DNA from: Alicyclobacillus sp. SP_1
GTDB taxonomy: Bacteria > Bacillota > Bacilli > Alicyclobacillales > Alicyclobacillaceae
Assembly (NCBI RefSeq): GCF_024706985.1
Contig: NZ_JAMCCX010000028.1
Location: 124,001-188,000, forward strand
Reading direction: 5' to 3'
DNA: 64,000 nt
This document shows positions 50,959 to 60,277 of this stretch, piece after piece. Each line of letters begins with the position of its first letter. Position 1 is the stretch's first letter. The position numbers and the translations under genes were made by a program. The notes beneath the pieces were generated by a model. The model was not told the DNA's origin. It worked only from the letters and a program-made list of their open reading frames with translations, and did not search any database.

Positions 50959-51672
50959 ATGGCAGTCATGAACACCCACATTGAGTGGACGGATGTGACG
51001 TGGAATCCGACGACTGGGTGCACAAAGGTCAGCGAAGGTTGCCGACACTGCTACGCGGAAACGATGGCGAAACGGCTGCATGCGATGGGGCAGTCTCGAT
51101 ATGCGAAAGGCTTTCAGTTGACGCTGCACGAAGATTTGCTGGAGTTGCCTTTGCATTGGAAGAAACCGCGGCGGATTTTCGTCAACAGCATGTCGGATGT
51201 GTTTCACAAAGACGTACCCGATGACTTTGTCTTTCGGATCTTCGAAACGATGAATCGTGCGACACAACATACTTTTCAAGTATTGACCAAGAGGCCAGAA
51301 CGATTGGCCAGAATGGCCAGTGCTCTGTCTTGGACTTCGAATATATGGATTGGAACCAGTGTTGAAGACATGAAAGTCGCGCGGAGAGTAGATTTTTTAA
51401 GAGTGGTTCCCGCTCAAATTCGCTTTCTTTCTTGTGAACCGCTGCTCGGTTCGCTTGCAGAATTAGATTTAACTGATGTAGACTGGGTTATCACAGGTGG
51501 CGAGTCTGGCCCTGGAGCTAGACCTGTGCATCCAGACTGGGTTCGTGAACTGCGTGATAGTTGTGTTCGGGCGGAGGTTGCATTCTTCTTTAAGCAGTGG
51601 GGCGGCGTTCAGAAACATCGGACTGGCAGAACTCTCGATGGACGAACGTGGGATGAACAACCAGGACGATGA
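50959..51672 (+). CDS. DUF5131 (phage Gp37/Gp68-like) family protein
   Basis: The 237-residue protein starts [18 protein letters not shown] cysteine trio ([16 protein letters not shown]) recalls a radical-SAM cluster, and [41 protein letters not shown] and [13 protein letters not shown] follow. This set defines DUF5131, a family found in bacteria and phages with no established reaction. ATG 50959 follows GAGGGGA; a second ATG at 50968 is possible. No phage genes surround it. The region 50788-50958 shows no other gene. Confidence 0.88.
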   Translation: MAVMNTHIEWTDVTWNPTTGCTKVSEGCRHCYAETMAKRLHAMGQSRYAKGFQLTLHEDLLELPLHWKKPRRIFVNSMSDVFHKDVPDDFVFRIFETMNRATQHTFQVLTKRPERLARMASALSWTSNIWIGTSVEDMKVARRVDFLRVVPAQIRFLSCEPLLGSLAELDLTDVDWVITGGESGPGARPVHPDWVRELRDSCVRAEVAFFFKQWGGVQKHRTGRTLDGRTWDEQPGR

Positions 51673-51721
51673 GCGCAACATTCACTCTCTTTGAGAATTT
51701 GCTAGACAAAGGTGATGGACT

Positions 51722-52411
51722 TTGGCACACAGTGAGTCGCAAAAGGCGCAGATTCGCCAGTTGTTCATTGACGCAACGGCGCGCATCATCGAAGAAGAAG
51801 GTATTGAGAACGTCACCATCCGAAAAATTGCTGATTTAGCGGGATTCAATAGCGCGACCATTTATAATTATTTTGACGAGTTGTCACACCTCGTGTTTTT
51901 TGCGTCCATGAAATTCCTGAAGCGCTATACGGACGATTTACCCCATTACATGGCTCGAGCCCAAGATGTTTTGGACGAATATTTGTTAATCTGGGAATGT
52001 TTTTGTCACCATTCGTTTCGCCAGCCGCAGATTTATCACGCGATTTTTGGAGCGAATTTAGGGGATGTTCCAGGCGACATTCTCAGAACCTACTATAACC
52101 AGTCCCCGGAAGACCTGGATAACTTTCAAAGTGAATTAATTCCTATGTTTTTAGAGCCGGACTTGAAGAAACGGTCAGAGATTTCTCTGCGCAAATGCAT
52201 TGCCGCCGGATATGTCGCGGAAAGTGAGGCAGCAGAAATTAACGAACTGGTCGTTTTAGTGTATCACGGCATGTTTTCTCTGTTTTTGAACAATCGGAGG
52301 AGCTACACTGTAGAGGAGGCCACCAAGCGAACGGTTCGCTACATTCGAGGCATTGTCTGCCATTCACACCTTCTCCTCGAGACCTCTCCAACTTCCGTAA
52401 CCACGCCTTAA
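51722..52411 (+). CDS. TetR family transcriptional regulator
   Basis: DNA-binding repressor of 229 residues with the N-terminal helix-turn-helix IEEEGIENVTIRKIADLAGFNSATIYNYF (quoted in parts: VTIRKIADLAGF, SATIYNYF), followed by an all-helical ligand domain. TTG 51722 is preceded by AAAGGTGA. It lies between the betaine genes and the sugar-type ABC operon, so either could be its target. The 277-base gap after it (52412-52688) holds TATGAT at 52638-52643 and inverted sequence around GGGTCGTGAG but no clear operator. Confidence 0.88.
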   Translation: MAHSESQKAQIRQLFIDATARIIEEEGIENVTIRKIADLAGFNSATIYNYFDELSHLVFFASMKFLKRYTDDLPHYMARAQDVLDEYLLIWECFCHHSFRQPQIYHAIFGANLGDVPGDILRTYYNQSPEDLDNFQSELIPMFLEPDLKKRSEISLRKCIAAGYVAESEAAEINELVVLVYHGMFSLFLNNRRSYTVEEATKRTVRYIRGIVCHSHLLLETSPTSVTTP

Positions 52412-52688
52412 TTTGCCTGCAAGAAAAGTTCAGAAAGCCTATTACTCTATAACGACCGTGTAACGGGCGGAGAATTTTGTCATAGCTCATGTCCCGAAGG
52501 GTCGTGAGTGTTTTATCGGACGAGAACACTGGGCCGGAGAAATTCGGTCGTCTGTTTTCGTCCTTTCTTTACGTTTGCTTTACATAGACGTGACAAGAGT
52601 TTTACAAGGATTTCACGGAAACTTAATCTTAGAATCCTATGATAAAAAACGTGATGTGTTTCGACCAATAAACGAGGGGGTTATATCT

Positions 52689-54059
52689 GTGAAAGTGAAG
52701 TCTGTTGGCCTTGCGGTGAGTGCATTGGCGATGACCGCTCTGGTGGCTGGCTGCGGTACTCAGGCTGCGACGAGTGCGAATTCCTCGAACAGCGCCGCTA
52801 CAAATACCAGTTCGAACAAAACGGCTACCAATACCTCGAATACGACCAGTTCGACGACTACCAGCGGTGTCACGGATATCACGTTTTGGGTAGGACATCC
52901 TTCAGGAGCACTCCACAAAGCGATTCTTGCAGAGGTCAAACACTTTAACGACACCCATCCGACGATTCACGTCGATGTAAAAATCGTACATGTTACCAAC
53001 AAGGGTATTCCCGCGTTTATCGCCCACAAGGCGCCGAACGTTGGTGAAATTGAGACTGCGTCCATTAAAAAGTTCATCAATGCTGGTGCCGTTGTCAATT
53101 TGGCCCCGTATGTCAGTGGGTCGAATGGATTGTCGGCGTCGCAAATCAAGGAACTTTACTATCCGTCTGTGTGGAAAGATATGCAGGGCCCAGGGAGCGC
53201 TCAGTATTTAATGCCGCTTGAGAAAAAGTCTGCCGTGGTCATCTATTACAACGAGACGCTCTTCAAAAAGGCAGGTATCCATTCTGCTCCACAGACTTGG
53301 AACCAGGTCTTTGACGACATTCAAAAAATTACGGCTCTCGGCGGGAAAATTCATGGTTGGGCGTGGACACCGCTGTTGCGCGAGTTCTTCGTAATGGTGA
53401 AAGACTATGGAGGACACATTTACAAAAACTCCGAACATACAAAATTTGACATGGACAGCCCGCAGGCGACGCAAGTCTTGACAAAACTGCGCTCACTCGT
53501 GGCAGGCGGAGATGTCATTGTGGGAAAGAAATATGAATACCAGCAAGACTTTGGGACGGGAGATATTGGCTTGCTCGTCGATGCTTCCGCAGGTTGGACG
53601 TATGACTACGGCTCCGTAGGTGGAAAATTCCCAATGCTTGCGACTCCTGCTCCGCGAGGAACAGCACCCATACCTTACAATTGGATTAATGGCGGGTCGC
53701 TCATCATGTTTAACACGGGAACGACGGCTCAGAAGAATGCCGCTTGGACGTTCATGAAATGGATGTCTAGCCCGGATAACAATGCTTATTGGAATGAGCA
53801 TACGAACTACTTGCCACTCGGACCCGCAGCGGATGCAAAGATGGCTTCCTTCTACCAAACCAACAAGGCATATGCGGCATCCTTCTCTGACCCAGCGGGC
53901 TGGATTATGAAACCGCGCAGTAACCGTTATTCGGAAGCACAAACGGCGATGACCAATGACTTCTTGGAGGCATTAAATGGTCAAATGCCCGTGACACAGG
54001 CTTTGCAGATGATGGATAAGGTTGGCGACAAATATATGTCAGGTAACGAGAGGCTGTAA
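52689..54059 (+). CDS. sugar-type ABC transporter substrate-binding lipoprotein (family 1)
   Basis: Extracellular binding protein of 456 residues. The lipoprotein signal KSVGLAVSALAMTALVAGC has its lipidated Cys near residue 24, followed by a Ser/Thr/Asn-rich linker to about residue 60. The mature domain has ITFWVGHPSG, a YLMPLEKKSAVVIYYNETLFKK region (in parts), and NEHTNYLPLGP, typical of maltose/glycerol-3-phosphate type binding proteins. GTG 52689 follows GAGGGGG; the open frame back to 52575 is non-coding in character. Ligand unknown. The permease gene begins six bases after the stop. Confidence 0.9.
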   Translation: MKVKSVGLAVSALAMTALVAGCGTQAATSANSSNSAATNTSSNKTATNTSNTTSSTTTSGVTDITFWVGHPSGALHKAILAEVKHFNDTHPTIHVDVKIVHVTNKGIPAFIAHKAPNVGEIETASIKKFINAGAVVNLAPYVSGSNGLSASQIKELYYPSVWKDMQGPGSAQYLMPLEKKSAVVIYYNETLFKKAGIHSAPQTWNQVFDDIQKITALGGKIHGWAWTPLLREFFVMVKDYGGHIYKNSEHTKFDMDSPQATQVLTKLRSLVAGGDVIVGKKYEYQQDFGTGDIGLLVDASAGWTYDYGSVGGKFPMLATPAPRGTAPIPYNWINGGSLIMFNTGTTAQKNAAWTFMKWMSSPDNNAYWNEHTNYLPLGPAADAKMASFYQTNKAYAASFSDPAGWIMKPRSNRYSEAQTAMTNDFLEALNGQMPVTQALQMMDKVGDKYMSGNERL

Positions 54060-54065
54060 GATTCG

Positions 54066-55025
54066 ATGGGAATATTGCAGAGTACTCCGGTGTCGGACGT
54101 TTCTGGACTGGAGGCCGAACGCTCGCTTCTTCGCAAGAAGCGAGCCGCTCGTCTTCGGCAGGCTTGGATGGCACTTTTGTTTCTTGCTCCAGCGGCTCTG
54201 TTTTTGTTGGTCTTCGTCTATCTGCCGTCGTTCGTTGCCTTGGCTATTGCCTTTTTTCACTACCATTTGGGGGGAGCATCAAGCCCCTACATTGGTATGA
54301 CGAATTTTAGCGACGCATTGCAGTTCAACATTTTTCAAAAGTCACTTCTGAATACTGGGTACTATGCATTGCTGATGGTGCCAAGTATTCTCATCGTCTC
54401 GGTCTGTCTCGCGCTACTGCTGAATCGAGTCGGTACGTACTACAACTTTTTGAGAACGTTGGTCCTTTTGCCGTATGCAACGCCAGCTGTTGGAACGGCG
54501 ATTGGATGGTTGTGGATTTTCAATCCAACGTACGGGTTAGCCAATGGTTTTCTGCACTGGCTCGGACTACCTGTCTCCGGGTGGTTACAGTCGCCTCGCA
54601 TGGCTATGCCATCTATCGCCATTTATTCTTTGTGGCATGGAGTGGGATTCGACGTGATCATCGTACTTGCGGCGATTGCTGGACTTCCGAAGCAGATGCT
54701 CGAGGCGGCGGCTGTAGACGGTGCGTCTGCTTGGAAGCGGTTTTGGAAAGTGACTCTACCGCTGATCTCGCCGACGATGTTTTTCATTCTCATCATCACG
54801 ACCATCGGTACGCTCCAGAGTTTTTCGCAAATATATGCATTGTCTGGAGGAACGGGTGGACCAGAGTATTCGACGATGACAACGTTGCTTCTCATCTACG
54901 ATACTGCCTTCAAATACAGTCATTTGTCCTACGGGTCTGCGATGGCCATTTTGATGGTTATTGTCATCATCGTGCTTACGCTGACGCAGCGCTATGCTTC
55001 TAAGAGGTTTGTCTTTTATCAATAA
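54066..55025 (+). CDS. ABC transporter permease (MalF/UgpA-like)
   Basis: Inner-membrane permease of 319 residues with six helices. The first is LLFLAPAALFLLVFVYLPSF near residue 38, and the coupling loop reads EAAAVDGASAWKRFWKVTLPL near 215. It is encoded between the binding protein and the second permease. Start ATG 54066 immediately follows the upstream stop, suggesting coupling. Confidence 0.92.
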   Translation: MGILQSTPVSDVSGLEAERSLLRKKRAARLRQAWMALLFLAPAALFLLVFVYLPSFVALAIAFFHYHLGGASSPYIGMTNFSDALQFNIFQKSLLNTGYYALLMVPSILIVSVCLALLLNRVGTYYNFLRTLVLLPYATPAVGTAIGWLWIFNPTYGLANGFLHWLGLPVSGWLQSPRMAMPSIAIYSLWHGVGFDVIIVLAAIAGLPKQMLEAAAVDGASAWKRFWKVTLPLISPTMFFILIITTIGTLQSFSQIYALSGGTGGPEYSTMTTLLLIYDTAFKYSHLSYGSAMAILMVIVIIVLTLTQRYASKRFVFYQ

Positions 55026-55083
55026 ACGCATACTCGAATGCTGCTTCCGTAGGGAACTTTGGTTGATTGAAGGAGGTTGAATC

Positions 55084-55905
55084 GTGGCGCGCGCTTTGAA
55101 AAAAATACCGCGTCCTGTGTTCGGATTACTCATCGGGCTGTCATTTCTGCTCCCCCTCTATTTTACGTTGGTCACGTCACTTGACACGAAGGCAGACGTT
55201 TTTCGTTTTCCGCCACATTTGACATTTGATTGGCAATGGAGTGTATACGCGCGGGCTTGGCACATGTTTCGTTGGCCCATGTATTTTGGCAACACAGTAT
55301 TGATTGCTGCAGTGACGATTGCGTTGGCCTTGACGACGTCTATCTTGGCCGCATATGCGCTGAGTTTCATAGAGTTTCGTGGACGCAATCTCGTGTTTAG
55401 TCTCATTTTGCTTGTGCTGATGATTCCGGCAGAGGCGCATCTCATCCCGAACTACATCACGCTGGCTAAAATGAATTTGGTCGATACGTATTGGGCTCAA
55501 ATTTTGCCATATGGTGCGTCGGTCTTCGGCATCTTTCTGTTGCGCCAATTTTTCTTGACGTTGCCGAAAGACTACTGGGAAGCTGCGCGCATGGACGGCT
55601 GCGGGCACCTGCGGTTTCTCTGGAGCGTCGCGTTACCACAATGTAAGCCAATTTTGTTCACGATTGGCCTCTACATTTTTATTGGTTCGTGGAACTCCCT
55701 GATGTGGCCCTTGATGGTCACGCAAAGTCACCACGTACAACCTGTCGAGGTGGCGTTAGCCCGATTCTTGGATGGCAATTCTGTCGATTGGCGGCGACTC
55801 TCCGCGGCGAGTGTGTTTACCACGCTTCCAGTGGTAATCATGTTCCTGATTTTTCAAAAGCACATCATCCGCGGTATCTCTCGAGGAGAGGGAGTCAAAG
55901 GTTGA
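55084..55905 (+). CDS. ABC transporter permease (MalG/UgpE-like)
   Basis: Second permease, 273 residues, six hydrophobic segments. The coupling loop is EAARMDGCGHLRFLWSVALP near residue 171, and the C-terminus is FLIFQKHIIRGISRGEGVKG. GTG 55084 follows AAGGAGG. No ATPase gene accompanies the three-gene importer; a shared MsmX-like ATPase encoded elsewhere is the likely energy source. Confidence 0.92.
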   Translation: MARALKKIPRPVFGLLIGLSFLLPLYFTLVTSLDTKADVFRFPPHLTFDWQWSVYARAWHMFRWPMYFGNTVLIAAVTIALALTTSILAAYALSFIEFRGRNLVFSLILLVLMIPAEAHLIPNYITLAKMNLVDTYWAQILPYGASVFGIFLLRQFFLTLPKDYWEAARMDGCGHLRFLWSVALPQCKPILFTIGLYIFIGSWNSLMWPLMVTQSHHVQPVEVALARFLDGNSVDWRRLSAASVFTTLPVVIMFLIFQKHIIRGISRGEGVKG

Positions 55906-55999
55906 CAAGAATGCTTTTTCTCGCTTCTGTCGGATGGCGAGAAACATGGTAGACTGGGTGCGTGTCGTTCGCACTTGGTCTATTTTTTTGTGGGAGTTG

Positions 56000-56470
56000 A
56001 TGAGAACGTTGGACGGATATCATTTTGCACATCCCTTGCGCGTGCGGTTTGCAGAGGTGGATGCGCAACAGGTCGTCTTCAATGCGCACTATCTTACATA
56101 CTTGGATATCGCCTTTGCCGCCTATTTGAAACGAGGCGTACAAGTTTGGCAGGAGGGGCTGCCGCGGACCGTGATCGCCCGGACGACGTTGGAGTTTAAA
56201 AACTCGGCTCGATACGACGACGACTTGTTGGTGTCTGTGCGAACGGCTCACATTGGCCGCACCAGCTTGCGAGTCGAATTTGCGGTACTGCGAGTGGTTG
56301 GCGAGTCCGAAGAGTTGTTGGCGACGGCGGAGACGACCTATGTTTACATCCATCAAGATTCCAAGCGGCCAGCTCCTGTTCCGGACGACTGGCGCGAAAC
56401 CATTCTGCGCTATGAGGGTCGAACAAGCCTCGACCCATCGGCTGCCGAGAAGAGGGAGGGAGACCGATGA
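56000..56470 (+). CDS. 4-hydroxybenzoyl-CoA thioesterase family (YbgC-like) hotdog protein
   Basis: Acyl-CoA (or acyl-ACP) thioesterase of 156 residues. The hotdog active-site motif is RFAEVDAQQVVFNAHYLTYLD near residue 15 (quoted in part), with Asp before the conserved N-x-HY; then TTLEFKNSARYDDDLLV. ATG 56000 gives the family length, with TGGGAG just upstream. It overlaps the SDR gene by four bases (ATGA), so the two are coupled. Substrate unknown; it may hydrolyse cyclic or aromatic acyl-CoA given the neighbours. Confidence 0.85.
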   Translation: MRTLDGYHFAHPLRVRFAEVDAQQVVFNAHYLTYLDIAFAAYLKRGVQVWQEGLPRTVIARTTLEFKNSARYDDDLLVSVRTAHIGRTSLRVEFAVLRVVGESEELLATAETTYVYIHQDSKRPAPVPDDWRETILRYEGRTSLDPSAAEKREGDR

Positions 56471-57255
56471 ATTCTCAGGAAGCGTCGCAAAGAGACGGTC
56501 GGCTCTATCAGAAAGTCGCGCTCATCACGGGAGCTGCAGGAGGGATTGGGGCAGCGACCGCTCGCCAGTTTGCCCGAGAAGGAGCACAGGTGGTGCTCGC
56601 CGACCTGCGCCTTGAGGCAGCAACGGAACTCGCTGAGGAGATTGTCAGCCTCGGTGGCGCGGCGACCGCTGTCCGAGTTGACGTGAGTGACTACGACAGC
56701 GTCCAAGCGGCAGTTCAATTTGCAGAGCAGACCTACGGGCACCTCGACATTCTTTTCAACAATGCGGGCATCTTTGGCGACGGTCAACGCGATGTCACAG
56801 ACCTCTCACTGGACGAGTACCATCGCACCGTTCGCATCAATCAAGACGGTGTCTTTTATGGCATCAAGGCTGCCGGCGCGGCCATGAAAGAGCAGGGCGG
56901 CGTGATTATCAACACCGCGTCGATATACGCGTTTATCGCGGACCGTCGCCAATTCTCCTATCATGCGACGAAAGCCGCCGTCGTCGGAATGACGAGAGCC
57001 GCGGCTCTGGATTTGGCGAAATACAACATTCGCGTGGTTGCGATCGCACCGAGTATGATTGACACTCCACTGATTGACCCGTGGCGATCCGATGAGAGAG
57101 TCTGGAACACGGTTCGCAAAGCGCAGATGCGCCAACAGTTTGGCCGGCCAGAACAGGTTGCCGCCGTAGTGACTTTCTTGGCCAGCGACGAAGCGTCCTT
57201 TGTGAATGGGCATGAGTTTTTTGTGGATGATGGCGCCGCATCGTTCAAGCGGTGA
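56467..57255 (+). CDS. short-chain dehydrogenase/reductase
   Basis: NAD(P)-dependent SDR of 262 residues. The cofactor motif is ALITGAAGGIGAATARQF near residue 18, then ILFNNAGIFG, a catalytic Ser in NTASIYAF, YHATK (Y-x3-K) near 162, and a C-terminal FLASDEASFVNGHEFFVDDG. Aspartate in VVLADLR after beta-2 suggests NAD(H). Classical SDR; within this cluster it may oxidise a ring hydroxyl. A GCGCTG/CAGCGC hairpin (57259-57281) follows, without a T tract. Confidence 0.9.
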   Translation: MNSQEASQRDGRLYQKVALITGAAGGIGAATARQFAREGAQVVLADLRLEAATELAEEIVSLGGAATAVRVDVSDYDSVQAAVQFAEQTYGHLDILFNNAGIFGDGQRDVTDLSLDEYHRTVRINQDGVFYGIKAAGAAMKEQGGVIINTASIYAFIADRRQFSYHATKAAVVGMTRAAALDLAKYNIRVVAIAPSMIDTPLIDPWRSDERVWNTVRKAQMRQQFGRPEQVAAVVTFLASDEASFVNGHEFFVDDGAASFKR

Positions 57256-57305
57256 CGGGCGCTGCCGAGGGCGGCCAGCGCTTGACGTTTCGCCGCCCCA
57301 AAAGC

Positions 57306-58439
57306 TCACGCGTCTGTGAGCAGTCGCCGAGCAATGACCATCTTCTGCGTCTCTGCGGTGCCTTCCTCAAACCGCTGCATCCTCGCATCCCGGTAAATTC
57401 GCTCCATTTCGGACGATTTGAAGTAGCCAATGCCGCCGTGAATCTGCAGCGCTTTGTCCGTGACACGCTGAAGCATGTCGGCGGCAAAGTATTTTGCCAT
57501 GGCCGCCATATCTGGAGGCAGATGGCCGTCATCGAAGGATTTAGCTGCCGCTCGTGTCAAGTGACGGGCCGCTTCAATATCGGTCGCCATTTCCGCGAGC
57601 CAAAATTGAATCGTGGGTCGGTCTGCCAAGGATTTTCCGAATGTGACGCGTTCTTTGGCATGTGCCACGGCTATTTGAAGTGCCCGGTTTGCGAGTCCCA
57701 CACAAGTCATCGCAATCGCGGTCCGACTTGGATGGAGAAAGCCGTCGAAGGCCACGCGCAGTCCATCGCCTTCGCTCCCAATGCGATACTGCTCCGGCAC
57801 AAAACAGTCATCAAAGCGGAGATGTCCATGTACGGTGCCGGTAATGCCCATCGCGCCTGCCATCGGTTCGACGGTCAGTCCGGGCGTATCGCGGGGGACG
57901 AGTAGGGCCATCGTCCCTTCCTTGCCACGCGTCCCTTCGAGGCGGCAAAAGGTCAGAAAGTAGTCGGTGAAGTCGGAGAAAATAATCATCCACTTTTCGC
58001 CTCGAAGGGTGTAACCGTTGGTCTGTCGCCGTGCGGTCGTCCGGATGTCGGTGCCTGACCCTGAATTGGGTTCCGAGAGCGTGAACGTCATCCACCGTTC
58101 GCCAGAAAGCAGGGACTGCCCAAAACTTCGCATCTGGGCCTCAGTCAAATGGCCGTCCAAGGTTCTCCATATACTGTTTGCTACATGCACGAGAACGCGC
58201 AAAGACCCATGCATTTCGGACAAGGTACCGAGGAGTTCTAGATAGTCGGCGAAAGGCAGACCAAGGCCGCCGTAAGTGGTCGGCCGGGCGAGGCGGAACA
58301 AGTCATGCCGTTCCAGTTCCCGGCGCATGTTGGGCGTAACCACGCCGTCCGCTTCAATCGAATCGGACATCGCGCGAGCTGGGCCGTTTACAAATTGTTC
58401 AATCCGCTCTTGCAATTGAAGGAAATTTTCGTGCTCCAT
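57306..58439 (-). CDS. acyl-CoA dehydrogenase family flavoprotein
   Basis: FAD enzyme of 377 residues. Features are FTLSEPNSGSGTDIRTTA near residue 125, GEKWMI, RVTFGKSLADRP near 260, and the C-terminal QIHGGIGYFKSSEMERIYRDAR. The usual base glutamate region reads FEEGTAETQ, so Glu-Gly-Thr is kept. ATG 58439 shares one base with the upstream ligase stop (TGATG). AnsL/PlmL of cyclohexanecarboxyl pathways and CHC-CoA dehydrogenases belong to this family; exact substrate is inferred only. Confidence 0.88.
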   Translation of the reverse strand: MEHENFLQLQERIEQFVNGPARAMSDSIEADGVVTPNMRRELERHDLFRLARPTTYGGLGLPFADYLELLGTLSEMHGSLRVLVHVANSIWRTLDGHLTEAQMRSFGQSLLSGERWMTFTLSEPNSGSGTDIRTTARRQTNGYTLRGEKWMIIFSDFTDYFLTFCRLEGTRGKEGTMALLVPRDTPGLTVEPMAGAMGITGTVHGHLRFDDCFVPEQYRIGSEGDGLRVAFDGFLHPSRTAIAMTCVGLANRALQIAVAHAKERVTFGKSLADRPTIQFWLAEMATDIEAARHLTRAAAKSFDDGHLPPDMAAMAKYFAADMLQRVTDKALQIHGGIGYFKSSEMERIYRDARMQRFEEGTAETQKMVIARRLLTDA

Positions 58440-60100
58440 CAGTGCTGCACCTCGCTTGTTGGTCCGACTGTCTGCTCCTCTTGGAGTTTGCCTGCAATGT
58501 CTTGGCGCAGAATGTATTTCTGCACCTTTCCACTCGCCGTTCGCGGCAATTCTGAGACGCATTCGACGCGTTCTGGCCAATAGATCTTGGCCACGCCACG
58601 CGATTCGAGAAAATCCGTCAGGTCTTGCAACGACAAAGACTGTCCTGCTTGGACGACGACGTACGCACAGGCACGTTCGCCGAGCCGCTCATCGGGCATA
58701 GCCACGAGGGCCATATCCACCACAGCAGGATGTTGATACAGAATATCTTCCAGTTCGGCGACGGGGATTTTCTCGCCACCGCGGTTGATCACGTCCTTTT
58801 TTCGGCCGGTCAGGTGCAAAAATCCTGCGCTGTCGATGGTGGCTAAGTCGCCGGTGTCAAAGAAACCGTCCTCCGTAAATCCAGCAGCGTACAGGTCGTG
58901 CCGGTGCAGATAGTCCACGAACATGGCCGGTGTTTTGACTTGGAAGTTGCCTTCGACGCCAGCAGGTACTTCGCGTCCCGCATCGTCTACAACGCGCATC
59001 TGCATGCCGTCCATGACGCGACCGTCCGTTCCCCACAGAGACTGTGGTGGGTCGCTCGGACGACCGACGGCAACGAGACACGCTTCGGTCGATCCCCAAC
59101 CGCCTACCACTTGACAGGCGAGGAGGCTGGACGCGCGCTCGGCGAGAGCGCGCGGAATGGCGGCACCCGTCGCAACAAAAGTCCGCAATCCCTGGGGAGG
59201 GGTATTTTGACGAACGAGATCCGCCAAAAAAGGCATGGCCGCCTGCACGAATCGTGCCCCATGCTGCTCGATGGCTCTGCGGGCTGTCTCGGTGTCCCAA
59301 ATGGCTTGATAAATTCCGGTGCTGCCGAGATACAGCGAAACCATCATGCCGTAAAGAAATCCAGTCTGGTGGGCCAGCGGAGAGGGGACGTAGACCGAAT
59401 CAGCATCGGTCAAGGCCAGGGTTTGCGTATGGTGCATAAGCGCAGCCAACAAGGTCCCGTGGGTGTGCAGGGCTCCTTTCGGTGCACCCGTGGTGCCGGA
59501 TGTGAAGAGGAGCTCCGCGAGAGCATCTCTGTCCGGGGACCTAGCGTCAATGGCGGATTTGTTATAACTATCTGCCATGAGTGTGCCGAGGTTGCTCTTC
59601 TCTGGATGGCGGTTGTCCATCGGCAAAATACAGATTTCCAGTGTCTGTGGAACGGTAGCTGCTATGTTCTCGGCGAGCGGTCGATAATCGAAATTCCGGA
59701 ATGAGTCGGGGACGGCCAGCAGGCGGCTGCCGGACTGTTCGACAATATAGCTCACTTCGCGTTCGCGCAAACTGGGCAGAATTGGGCAAGGCAGGGCGCC
59801 AATCCTCCAGATGCCGAGCGTGAGGGCGATAAACTCCCAACCCGTTGGCCACTGATAGCAGACAGCTTCTCCGGGTTGAATGTCACGCGCCAAAAGCTGC
59901 TCTGCAACTCGATAGGACTTATCGACCAGTGAGGCGTAAGACAGTTGCCAGGCCTCTCCTTTGGGGAGCAGGTCAACGATGGCGGTGCGCTCTGGCGTCG
60001 CCGCCGCGACGGTATCGATACGGGACAGGATGGTTTCTCGGGAATGGCACGTTTCGTTGTTCCAATGCTGGATGCTTTCAGAAGCATGAATGGATGACAT
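58439..60100 (-). CDS. AMP-dependent acyl-CoA synthetase/ligase
   Basis: Activates a carboxylic acid as acyl-AMP then CoA thioester. The 553 residues contain the P-loop ELLFTSGTTGAPKGALHTHG near residue 180, a VVGGWGSTEA motif, YAAGFTEDGFFDTGDLATID near 405, and the C-terminal RTASGKVQKYILR with the catalytic lysine. It most resembles cyclohexanecarboxylate/medium-chain or aryl-acid ligases in motif pattern. ATG 60100 follows AAGGAG; the open frame continues upstream to 60466 across the divergent promoter region, which is not coding. Confidence 0.88.
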   Translation of the reverse strand: MSSIHASESIQHWNNETCHSRETILSRIDTVAAATPERTAIVDLLPKGEAWQLSYASLVDKSYRVAEQLLARDIQPGEAVCYQWPTGWEFIALTLGIWRIGALPCPILPSLREREVSYIVEQSGSRLLAVPDSFRNFDYRPLAENIAATVPQTLEICILPMDNRHPEKSNLGTLMADSYNKSAIDARSPDRDALAELLFTSGTTGAPKGALHTHGTLLAALMHHTQTLALTDADSVYVPSPLAHQTGFLYGMMVSLYLGSTGIYQAIWDTETARRAIEQHGARFVQAAMPFLADLVRQNTPPQGLRTFVATGAAIPRALAERASSLLACQVVGGWGSTEACLVAVGRPSDPPQSLWGTDGRVMDGMQMRVVDDAGREVPAGVEGNFQVKTPAMFVDYLHRHDLYAAGFTEDGFFDTGDLATIDSAGFLHLTGRKKDVINRGGEKIPVAELEDILYQHPAVVDMALVAMPDERLGERACAYVVVQAGQSLSLQDLTDFLESRGVAKIYWPERVECVSELPRTASGKVQKYILRQDIAGKLQEEQTVGPTSEVQH

Positions 60101-60184
60101 GAAGCAACACTCCTTGGGTGCACGTTGTCGCGTGAACGCGCGCTTTCGGCCGTGCAAAGCGCGATGCTTTGATTCGTTTTTCAG

Positions 60185-60223
60185 TCTAGTGATAGTATAA
60201 TACAGCAAGAATTCTAGTAATAA
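60185..60223 (+). promoter_or_regulatory. divergent promoter region of the acyl-metabolism cluster
   Basis: In the 177-base gap, a perfect TATAAT lies at 60196-60201 for the rightward genes. TCTAGT-G-ATA and TCTAGT-A-ATA are repeated about 28 bases apart around it (near 60185 and 60213), a possible operator pair. Confidence 0.4.
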
Positions 60224-60277
60224 TTGAACGGTTGCCAGCAGTGAGTCCCTAGTGCGCCTCTTTGGGAAAAAGGAACG

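Noticed and set aside
50959-51672. Prophage remnant
   Set aside because: DUF5131 is often phage-borne, but no integrase, structural gene or attachment repeat is nearby.
57259-57281. Intrinsic terminator between the convergent SDR and acyl-CoA dehydrogenase genes
   Set aside because: A GC-rich hairpin is present, but no T tract follows on either strand.
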